Assembly (NCBI RefSeq): GCF_000735435.1
Contig: NZ_JMPP01000046.1
Location: 33,949 to 97,948 of the forward strand
DNA: 64,000 nucleotides
Origin: Klebsiella planticola ATCC 33531
Lineage (GTDB): Bacteria > Pseudomonadota > Gammaproteobacteria > Enterobacterales > Enterobacteriaceae
Direction of reading: 5' to 3'
This document shows, piece after piece, positions 42,920 through 52,600 of this stretch; position 1 is the first letter of the stretch; each line of letters starts with the position of its first letter. Made by a program: the position numbers and the translations under genes. The notes under the pieces were generated by a model. It saw only the letters and a program-made list of their open reading frames with translations, was not told the origin of the DNA and did no database searches.

Positions 42920-44002
42920 ATGAATAAAGTCATCGCTCGTGAAGGTAAAAACATTAATATTGCGCTGATCGGCTATGGGTTCGTCGGCAAAACGTTTCAC
43001 GCCCCGCTGATTCAGTCAGTGGAAGGCCTCACGCTGGCGGTCGTTGCGTCCGGCGACGAAGAGAAGGTGAAGCGCGATCTGCCGGATGTCACCGTCATCG
43101 GCTCACCCGAACAGGCCGTTCAACACCCGGATATTGACCTGGTGGTGATCGCCTCCCCCAACGCCACGCACGCCCCGTTAGCCAAACTGGCGCTGAATGC
43201 CGGGAAACATGTGGTAGTGGATAAGCCCTTTACGCTGGATATGCAGGAAGCCCGCGAGCTGATTGCGCTGGCGGAAGAGAAGCAGCTGCTGCTTTCGGTC
43301 TTCCACAACCGCCGCTGGGACAGCGATTTCCTCGGCATTAAACAGGTTATCGAACAAGGGCTTATCGGCAATGTTAAGCACTTTGAGTCGCATTTTGACC
43401 GTTTCCGCCCGGAAGTTCGCGTGCGCTGGAGAGAACAAAATGTTCCCGGCAGCGGATTATGGTTCGATTTGGGGCCGCACCTGATCGATCAGGCGCTACA
43501 GCTGTTCGGCCTGCCGCAGTCGGTGCAGGGTAATATCGCCACCCTGCGTCAGGGCGCGGAGATTAATGACTGGGCGCATGTGGTCTTAAACTACCCGCAG
43601 CATAAGGTGATTTTGCACTGTAGCATGCTGGTGGCCGGCGGCGTATCGCGCTTTACCGTCCACGGAGATAAAGGCAGCGTGGTGAAACAGAAAGCCGATC
43701 GGCAGGAAAGTCAGCTGCTGGCCGGAGTGGTTCCCGGCAGCGAAAGCTGGGGGCATGATGACGATAGCCTCGTGGTGTTTGATGCCAGCTCGCAGCCGCG
43801 CGAAATCCCTTCCCCACAGGGCGACCAGCGCCAGTACTATATTAACGTGCGCGATGCGTTAACCGGCAAGATTGAGAACCCGGTCCAGCCGCTACAAGCG
43901 CTGGCGGTGATGGCAGTATTAGAAGCGGCGGTACAGTCGGCGGAATCAGGGACGGTGCAAAGCGTTGCGCTGACCGCAGATGAGCTGGCGGCATTGCAAT
44001 AA
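42920..44002 (+). CDS. Gfo/Idh/MocA-family oxidoreductase
   Basis: 360 residues from the ATG at 42920, after GAGAGGGTA. The N-terminal NAD(P) fold has IALIGYGFVGKTFHAPLI; the EKP-type motif is VVVDKPFTLDM; the substrate domain contains VFHNRRWDSDFLGIK and FDLGPHLIDQALQLFG. It is close to E. coli YdgJ, though not its locus. Such enzymes oxidise sugars, inositols or their derivatives. It is probably co-transcribed with the DeoR-type gene. Confidence 0.87.
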   Translation: MNKVIAREGKNINIALIGYGFVGKTFHAPLIQSVEGLTLAVVASGDEEKVKRDLPDVTVIGSPEQAVQHPDIDLVVIASPNATHAPLAKLALNAGKHVVVDKPFTLDMQEARELIALAEEKQLLLSVFHNRRWDSDFLGIKQVIEQGLIGNVKHFESHFDRFRPEVRVRWREQNVPGSGLWFDLGPHLIDQALQLFGLPQSVQGNIATLRQGAEINDWAHVVLNYPQHKVILHCSMLVAGGVSRFTVHGDKGSVVKQKADRQESQLLAGVVPGSESWGHDDDSLVVFDASSQPREIPSPQGDQRQYYINVRDALTGKIENPVQPLQALAVMAVLEAAVQSAESGTVQSVALTADELAALQ

Positions 44003-44442
44003 TTCGCGTTCCCCCGTGACCTGCGGTTTTGCGCAGGTCATGCCCCGCCACCCGTGGCTGGTCGCGGCACGCACCGTGCCAGCCCACTTATCTGATAGCG
44101 CAGCTTGCCCACCGTTCAGCGACAGTGATGTCAGGCGGATACTCTCGCCCACAGCCAGGTATCGTTTTCGGGTAAATTCTTATCTTTATTCTCCTGCTGA
44201 CGGCGCTCCCTGAAGCCAGCGGTACCTTTTCTGGTAGTTTTTCCCCCGCCTGTATCGCTAAAAAAGCGCGAACGACCAACATTATTTAATAAAATACAAT
44301 AAGTTATATTCATATTATTTCTCACCCCCCCGGCGGGAACGTTCTCTTTTTCGGAATAAACCTGATTTCCTTTCCTTGACGATAACTGAACAATTTTACA
44401 TAAATTCACAGTTGTTCATTTATTAACATTGCAAGGATGCCA
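44003..44442. other. intergenic region before the CDI locus
   Basis: The left part has a hairpin TGACCTGCG / CGCAGGTCA (44017-44040) without a T-run, a likely weak terminator for the oxidoreductase. The right 150 bp is AT-rich and should contain the cdiB promoter. No gene is supported. Confidence 0.45.
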
Positions 44443-46122
44443 ATGAGCCGCAAAGCTACTATTTGCAAAGCGATCGCCTCAGCGTCAGGCCTGTTTTTTC
44501 TGCTCCCGGCCCACGCCGCGAGCCCTGACGATCAGTTTATTATTCAGCAGCAGCGTCAGAAGGCGCTGGAACAGCAGCTGACGCCGCCGACGCCGGATGT
44601 GCGCCTTTCTGAGCCCTCTTCCAGCTTCGGACGTATCCCTTTCCCGACGGAATCCCCCTGCTTTCCCATCCAGCGCGTGGCGTTGAGCGGCCAGCAAGCG
44701 CTCCCCCGCTGGCTGCCGCTGCAGCGCATCGCCGACCAGGCGCAGGGGCATTGTCTGGGGGGCAACGGGATTAACCTGCTGATGAGCACCCTGCAAAACC
44801 GGCTGGTCGATCATGGCTGGATCACCACCCGCGTGCTGGCCCCCTCGCAGGATTTAAAAAGCGGCACGCTGAAGCTGACGATTGTGCCAGGTTACGTGCG
44901 CCACGTACGCCTGACGGAACAGAGCGACCGCTATATCCAGCTGTATAGCGCCTTTCCGGCGCACGAGGGCAATTTGCTCGACCTGCGCGATATCGAACAG
45001 GGGCTGGAAAACCTCCAGCGCCTGCCTGGCGTTGAGGCCAGTATGGAAATTGTCCCCGGCGACAATCCCGGCGAGAGCGATATCGTCATTACCCGCAAGC
45101 AGGAGAAGATGTGGCGCCTGGGGCTGTCGCTGGACGACTCGGGCACGGAAACCACCGGCCGCTATCAGGGCGGTGTGACGCTGTCTCTGGATAACCCCTT
45201 CTCGCTCAGCGATTTACTCTATTTCTCCGCCAGCCACGATCTCGACGACAACGGCGGCAAGAAAAGCCGCAACTACATCGCCCACTACTCGGTACCGTAC
45301 GGCTACTGGATGCTGGGGATCACCGGCAGCGACTACGACTATCACCAGACGGTCGCAGGTCTGAACGGCGATTATCGCTACAGCGGCAAAAGTAAAAATC
45401 TCGACGTACAGCTCAGCCGGGTCCTGCACCGCAGCGGAACGCAGAAGACGACCTTCACCTATGACGTACTGGCGCGCGAGAGCCGCAACTACATTGACGA
45501 CACCGAAGTGGGCGTACAGCGTCGCCAGACGGCGGCCTGGCGCGTGGGGCTACAGCATCGTCATTATATCGGCCAGGCCACTCTCGACCTCGGCGCCAGC
45601 TACCAGCGCGGCACCCGCTGGTTTGGCGCGCAGCCGGCGCCGGAAGAGTACGTCGGCGATGCCACCGCGCTGAGCAAAATCACTCAGCTCAACGCCCAAC
45701 TCGACCTGCCTTTCACCCTCGGTAGCCAAAATTTCCGCTACAACGTGCAGTACCTGCGCCAGATCAGCAACACCCCGCTCACCCCGCAGGATCAGTTCGC
45801 CATTGGCAACCGCTGGACGGTACGCGGATTCGACGGCGAACGCACCCTCAATGCCAGCCACGGCTGGTACGTCCGCAACGATCTGGCCTGGCGCACGCCG
45901 CTGGAGAACCAGGAACTCTACCTCGGCGCGGACTACGGTGAAGTCGGCGGCTACAGCTCTGATTACCTGATCGGCCAACACCTGGCGGGCGGCGTTGTCG
46001 GCGTGCGCGGCAACGCCTTCCGCACCGGGTATGACCTGTTTGCCGGAACGCCATTCTCGAAGCCGGATGGGTTCCACACCAGCGCCGTGACTCTTGGCTT
46101 CAACCTGAACTGGAGCTGGTGA
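44443..46122 (+). CDS. cdiB: two-partner secretion outer-membrane transporter CdiB
   Basis: Omp85-family pore that exports and presents CdiA. 559 residues from the ATG at 44443; AAGG sits six bases upstream, whereas the ATG at 44437 touches it. The signal peptide ends at LPAHA (residue 25). An N-terminal helix region and two POTRA domains follow ([29 protein letters not shown]), then a 16-strand barrel with the conserved [20 protein letters not shown] loop-6 motif and a terminal aromatic (LNWSW). It overlaps the next gene as TGATG. Confidence 0.93.
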   Translation: MSRKATICKAIASASGLFFLLPAHAASPDDQFIIQQQRQKALEQQLTPPTPDVRLSEPSSSFGRIPFPTESPCFPIQRVALSGQQALPRWLPLQRIADQAQGHCLGGNGINLLMSTLQNRLVDHGWITTRVLAPSQDLKSGTLKLTIVPGYVRHVRLTEQSDRYIQLYSAFPAHEGNLLDLRDIEQGLENLQRLPGVEASMEIVPGDNPGESDIVITRKQEKMWRLGLSLDDSGTETTGRYQGGVTLSLDNPFSLSDLLYFSASHDLDDNGGKKSRNYIAHYSVPYGYWMLGITGSDYDYHQTVAGLNGDYRYSGKSKNLDVQLSRVLHRSGTQKTTFTYDVLARESRNYIDDTEVGVQRRQTAAWRVGLQHRHYIGQATLDLGASYQRGTRWFGAQPAPEEYVGDATALSKITQLNAQLDLPFTLGSQNFRYNVQYLRQISNTPLTPQDQFAIGNRWTVRGFDGERTLNASHGWYVRNDLAWRTPLENQELYLGADYGEVGGYSSDYLIGQHLAGGVVGVRGNAFRTGYDLFAGTPFSKPDGFHTSAVTLGFNLNWSW

Positions 46123-46670
46123 TGCGCGTAGGACAATACGAGATCAAAGCGCCGCTGATATTCGGCGGCGAGGACAACGAAGCCGAAGTGCTGGGTGCCA
46201 GCGTGTGGCTATGGATGCATTCGCCGATGCACCGGGACGCCCCGCTGCACGCCCTCCCCACGCTGCTGTTGCCGATTATCAAGCGTCGTCAGTATGTGCT
46301 GATTATGGAAAACGAACGGCCGGTCTTTTTTCTTAGCTGGGCGTGGCTCAACCCGGAGTCCGAAGCCCGCTACCTCACCCGCCCGGCGATTGAAATGGCA
46401 GAGGCCGACTGGAACAGCGGCGACCGGATGTGGTTTTGCGACTGGATCGCGCCATTCGGCCATACCGCCGCTATGAACGCCCTGATGCGGCAGGACATTT
46501 TTGCCGACCACTGCGCGCGGGCGCTGTATCACCGCGGCGAACAACGCGGCAAGCGGGTGGTGATGTTCCATGGCCGCCGCGTCAGCCGCGTACAAGCCAG
46601 AGCCTGGCAGCAGGCGCATCCGCTCGCCGTCGATCTGCCGGAAGCGTTTAAAGGACTAAACCATGAATAA
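46122..46670 (+). CDS. cdiC: HlyC-family lysine acyltransferase of the CDI locus (CdiC-like)
   Basis: 182 residues of the RTX toxin-activating acyltransferase family. The catalytic pair fits HlyC: S34 and H37 in WMHSPMHRDAP (HlyC Ser20/His23), and an Asp in RMWFCDWIAPFGH (D107). HlyC enzymes move fatty acyl chains from acyl-ACP to toxin lysines. Here the gene is between cdiB and cdiA and overlaps both (1 bp and 8 bp), so CdiA is the likely substrate. Some CDI loci encode such a protein, called CdiC; I use the symbol on that basis. Which lysines are modified cannot be read from the sequence. Confidence 0.88.
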   Translation: MRVGQYEIKAPLIFGGEDNEAEVLGASVWLWMHSPMHRDAPLHALPTLLLPIIKRRQYVLIMENERPVFFLSWAWLNPESEARYLTRPAIEMAEADWNSGDRMWFCDWIAPFGHTAAMNALMRQDIFADHCARALYHRGEQRGKRVVMFHGRRVSRVQARAWQQAHPLAVDLPEAFKGLNHE

Positions 46671-49600
46671 GAACCTCTATCGTATTGTCTTCAACAAAGC
46701 GCGCGGCATGCTGATGGTGGTGGCGGATATCGCCCGTTCCGGCCGCGCGGGCTCCGCGCGCGCTTCTGCTCCGGGACGGCTCCCGCGCCAGCTGCATGGC
46801 AAAATCAGCGCCATTAGCTTCAGCCTGTGGCTGGCGATGGGCGTGATTCACCCGGCGCAGGCCAACATCGTCGCCGACGCCGGGGCGCCGAAAAACCAGC
46901 AGCCGACGGTGATGCAGAGCGCCAACGGTACGCCGCAGGTCAATATTCAGACCCCGTCGGCCGCCGGGGTGTCACGCAATACCTACAGCCAGTTCGATGT
47001 TAACCAGCAGGGGGCGATCCTCAATAACTCGCATAAAAACGTGCAGAGCCAGCTGGGCGGCATGGTGGCGGGAAATCCCTGGCTGGCGAAAGGCGAAGCG
47101 AAGGTCATTCTTAACGAGGTCAACTCGCGCGACCCCAGCCGGCTGAACGGGATGATTGAAGTGGCAGGGAAAAAAGCCCAGGTCGTCATCGCCAACCCAT
47201 CCGGCATTACCTGTAACGGCTGCGGCTTTATCAATGCCAATCGCGCCACGCTGACCACCGGCCAGGCGCAGCTCACCAACGGCAGTCTCACCGGCTATCA
47301 GGTCGAACGCGGCGAGGTGACCATCGAAGGCGCCGGGATGGACAGCTCGGCCGCTGATTACACCGATATTATCGCCCGCTCGGTGAAGGTTAACGCCGGG
47401 CTGTGGGCCAAGGATCTGAAGGTCACCGCCGGGCGCAACCGGGTGGATGCCGCCCACGAACGCATCGAAAAAACCGGCGATGACCCGGCAACCCGTCCGC
47501 AGCTGGCGGTGGATGTCGCCAGCCTCGGCGGCATGTACGCGGGTAAAATCCGCATGGTCGGCACCGAGAGCGGCGTCGGGGTGCGTAACGCCGGCGCGCT
47601 TGGCGCCCAGGCCGGGAGCGTGACCCTGACCGCCGACGGCCGCATTGAAAACAGCGGCACTCTGCGCGCCAGCGAAGACGCCACCGTTCGCACCGCCGGC
47701 GAGTTCAGCAACAGCGGCGCGCTGACCGCCGGCCGACATGTGGACATTCAGGCGGCGAGCCTTACCAGCAGCCACAGCAGCGTGCTGGCCGCCGGGGTAC
47801 AAAATGACGGTAAGCTGGCGGAGAGCGGCGACCTGCGGCTGCATGCCGACGGCCAGCTGAGCGCCCACGGCCAGACGCTGGCGGGCGGGAGCCTGCGCGC
47901 CAGCGGCCAGGGGGTGGACGTCAGCGGCAGCCAGACCCAGGGCCAGCGGGTCGAGCTGGACAGCGGCGCGGGTAACCTCCTTAGCCAAAACGCCGAGGTC
48001 AACGCCCGGGAACTGACTCTGCGCAGCGGTCAAACGCTTAACAACGACGGCGGCACGCTCAGCGCCGACGCGATCACCCTCTCCGCTCAGCATCTTTCGA
48101 ACCACAAAGGCAAACTGGTGCAGACCGGCGGCGGCGCCCTGGTGGTCAAACTGCCGGGTGACATCGATAACCGCGAGGGGGAGATTGCCGCCAATGGCGA
48201 TATTCAGCTCGCCGCACAGTCTGTTAATAACCAGGGCGGGAAAGTGCTGGCGGCGCAAAACGGCAGCCTGACGGCGCACGCCCGGACGACGCTGGATAAC
48301 CGCAAAGGCACCCTCGCCGCGGCAGGCGATACCCGGATCGACGCCGGGATCCTCAACAATAACGAGGGGCTGATCTCCGCCGCCACCGGCCGCGGCGACA
48401 TCCGCAGCGCGCAGGCGGTCAGCAACAATAAGGGCCGTATCGAAGCGGCCAAAACGCAGGCAATCAGCGCCGCCGGGCTGGATAACCAGCAGGGGGTTAT
48501 CGTCGCCGACGGGGCCACGCTGGCGCTCGCCGACGGCGCCTTCAACAACCGGTCCGGCTCGCTGTACTCGCACAGCGGGCTGGCTATTTACAGCGGCGCG
48601 CTCAACAACCAGCATGGTTATCTCGCCAGCAGCGGCACGCTCACCTTTAAAGGGGGCGATGTTGATAACCGCGCGGGCCAGTTCGCCACGGAGCAGGCGC
48701 TGGACGCCAGCTTCAGCGCCTTCCTCAACCAGGAGGGCAGCCTGAAAGCGCTGAGTGCGATGACGCTGAACGGCGGCACGCTGGACAACGCACGCGGGGT
48801 CGTCGGCGCGGGCGGTGCGCTCAATATCGGCGTCACTACCCTCGACAACCGCCAGGGTACCCTGTTCAGCAGCGCAGACGCCCTGCTCCACGCCGACCGA
48901 CTGGACAACCAGGGCGGCCAACTGGCGGCGCAGCGGGCGCTGACCTTTAACGGCGGGCAGCTGATCAACGATAACAGCGGCCTGATCCAGAGCGGCGATA
49001 GCCTGACGCTAACCGCCGACGACATCAGCAACCGCAGCGGCAGCATTATCAGCAGCGCAAACGCCACCCTGCGCAGCCAACAGTTGCAAAACGGCGGCGG
49101 AGAGATTCAGAGCGTCGGCGATCTGCTGATCGACAGCGCCCATGGCATCGTGGACAACGTTGCCGGGCTGATACGCAGCGGCGCGACGTTAACGCTCGCG
49201 GCCGCCAGGCTTATCAACCAGAATACCTCCGGCGACAATCTGGGACTGGAGGCGCAAACCATCGGGCTCACCACCGGCGCCCTCGATAACCAGGACGGAA
49301 TCATTCTGGCCGATCGGTCGCTGACGGTGCGCAACAGCGGCGAACTCAACAACCGCAACGGTGGGCTGGCGGCATCCGGGACGGTGGATATCGGCGGCGA
49401 TAAACTGGCACTGTTTAACCAGGATGGCACGGTGAAAGCCGGCGAGTGGCTGCGCATCGACGCGGACAGTCTGGACGGCAGCGGCCAGCTGCTGTCGCTC
49501 GGCAACATGGCGCTGAGCAGCCGGCAGTCGCTGAATAACCGCGGCACGATGGTCGCCAACGGCCGCTTCACCCTCACCTCTACAGGGGATATCGTCAACG

Positions 49601-52600
49601 GCGGTAAGCTGCTGGCGGGCAGCAGCCTCGACATCACCAGCCGCAACCTGAGCAACGGGGTAAACGGCGAAATTAACGCCGGGCAAAACACCCTTAACGT
49701 CAGCGACACGCTGTTCAACGCCGGGCTGATTGACGGCGGCTATACGCGGATTAACGCCGGGACCCTCACCAACAGCGGCAGCGGGCGCATCTACGGCAAC
49801 GCAGTTGGCGTCAATGCCCTCACCTTCAATAACCTGGCGGAAAACGGCACGGCGGCGACCCTCGCCGGGCGCGAGCGCGTCGACCTTGGCGTGCAGACGC
49901 TGAACAACCGCGATCACGGGCTGATCTACAGCGGCGGCGATCTGCTGATTGGCGGCGCGCTGGCGGATAACGGCGCGGCCAGCGGCCAGGCGGGAACCAT
50001 CAACAACCACAGCGCGACGATTGAGTCCGCGGGTGATATGACCCTCGCCGCCGGGCAGATCAACAACATCAACGATCGCTTCACCACCGGGGTGGTGACC
50101 GTTTCTCAGGAGCAGGTGACCGAATATCAGCACACCGGCTCCCCCAACCGCTGGAACGCCACGGACGATGGCGTGTTTGTCGACCGCAACTCCGCCGACG
50201 GTCTGCGCAATCTGAACACCCCGGACGACACCGGGAGTAACAACGATAACTTCAACCAGTTCGATTATACCCGCACGGTGGAAGAGACGCGGATCCTCGA
50301 ATCCGACCCGGCGAAGATCCTCGCCGGCGGCAATATGACCCTCACCGGCGACCGCCTGTTGAACGATAAAAGTCAGGTCATCGCCGGCGGCACCCTGGCG
50401 ATAGCCGGTCTGCAGGAGGTGAAAAACGACGATGTGGCGGGCGAACGGCGGACCACCGACGTTGGTAGCGCCACCCATTACTACCGCATTCGCCACAAAG
50501 GGGGCGATGAGCAGGGCCGCGACCGTACCGCCTATACGCCGCCGAGCGAAATTCAGAGCATCTCCCTGAAGCCGGGGCAGCTGATCAGCGGCGGTAGCAT
50601 CGAGGGCACGCCGCTCACCATTGACCCGCTGACCCCACAGGGCACGGCGGCGGCCATCGGCGTCGCGGGCGCCGTCGCCGGGCAGCACACCGTCTCACCA
50701 GGCGAGCCGGTCACGCCGCCGGCGGGCCAGCAGTTTGAGGTGACGCCCGCGGAAGGGACGATTCGCATCGTCGGCCCGAATACCACCCTGCCGGATAACA
50801 GCCTGTTTACGGTCAATCCCGCCAGCGACGTACCGTATCTGGTGGAGACCGATCCGCGCTTCACCAACCAGAAGCAGTGGCTCGGCAGCGACTACATGCA
50901 GCACGCGTTAGCCGGTGACGGCGACACGACGCTGAAACGGCTGGGCGACGGCTACTATGAGCAGCGGCTGATCCGCGAGCAGGTGGTTGCCCTGACCGGC
51001 CAGCGCTACCTTGACGGCTACACCAGCGACGAACAGCAGTTTAAGGCGTTGATGGATCAGGGGATTACCTTCGGCAAGCAGTATGCCCTGAAGAGCGGCG
51101 TGGCGCTGACCCCCGAGCAGATGGCGCTGCTGACCGGCGACATCGTCTGGCTGGTGAACACCACGGTGAAGATGCCGGACGGCTCACAGCAGACCGTGCT
51201 GGTGCCGCAGGTCTACGCCAAAGTCAAACCCGGCGACCTCGACGGCTCCGGCGCGCTGATCGCCGGGAATAACGTCAACATTAAACTCGACGGCGACCTC
51301 TTCAACAGCGGCACCCTCAACGGCCGCCGCGTCCTGCAGCTTGACGCCGACACTATCACCAACCAGACGGGCACCCTGAGCGGCGACGACGTGCGCCTGA
51401 ACGCCCGCAACGACATCAATAACACCGGCGGCATCATCCAGGGCGGCAGCAGCCTGCAGGCGGTGGCCGGGCGGGACATCAACGCCACCACCACCCTCGC
51501 CGACGCCCAGAGCGTCAGCGGCGAGAACCGCTTCAGCCGCACCACCATCGACAGCGTCTCCGGCATCTATGTCCAGGGCGACGACGGCAGGCTGACCCTG
51601 CACTCCGGCCGCGATATCACTCTCAGCGGCGCCCAGGTGGTCGCCAGCGGCGAACGCGGCGAGGTGCAACTGGTCGCCGGGCGCGATATCCGGCTCAACG
51701 ACGTCACCACCGCCTGGCAGGATAATCTGGTGTGGGATACCGACAACGCCCTCAGCCAGAGCCAGAGCCGCAGCACCGGCAGCGAGGTGACCGGCAAAGG
51801 CAACGTCACGCTGAGCGCCGGGCACGACCTCAGCGCCCGTGGCGCCCTCCTCTCTTCCGGCGCGGCGCTGAATCTCGGCGCAGGCAATGACCTCACCCTC
51901 GCGGCGGGCGAAAACAGCCAGACGCTGGACGAACGCCACAAGGTCACCGGCAGCAGCGGCTGGCTGTCCAAAACCACCACCCGCACCGAGGACAGCGTGT
52001 CGCGGATGACGGCCCAGGGCAGCGAGCTCAACGGCGACAGCGTCAGCCTCACCGCCGGGCACGATCTCACCCTGCGCGGCAGCAGCGTGGCCGGCAGCGG
52101 CGACGTGGCCCTGCTGGCGGGCAACGATCTGCTGATCGGGACTCAGAATGAGTACAGCAGCGAACTGCACCTGAAGCAGGAGAAAAAATCGGGGCTGATG
52201 AGCTCCGGCGGGATCGGCTTCAGCTACGGCACCCAGAGCGTGAAAACCACCGACACCGGCGCGGACGCCACTCAGGCGGGCAGCACCGTCGGCAGCGTCA
52301 ACGGCGACCTGACCGTGCGCGCGGGCGACAACCTGACGGTCACCGGCTCGGATCTGATCGCCGGCCGGGACATGGCCCTCAGCGGCAAAAACGTCGCCAT
52401 CACCGCCGCCGAAAACCAGAGCCGGCAGACCCACGAGGTGGAGCAGAAAACCTCCGGCCTGACCCTCGCCCTCTCCGGCACGGCCGGCAGCGCCCTCAAC
52501 AGCGTGGTGCAGGCCACCCAGGACGCCAGGTCCGCCGGCAGCAGCCGGTTGCAGGCCCTGCTGGGCGTGAAAGCAGCGCTCTCCGGCGTGCAGGCCAGCC

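Noticed and set aside
46972..48921. 649-codon minus-strand frame inside cdiA, and similar long frames to 52434
   Set aside because: Shadow frames produced by the GC-rich repeats of cdiA; the plus-strand protein has a clear family and continuous domains.
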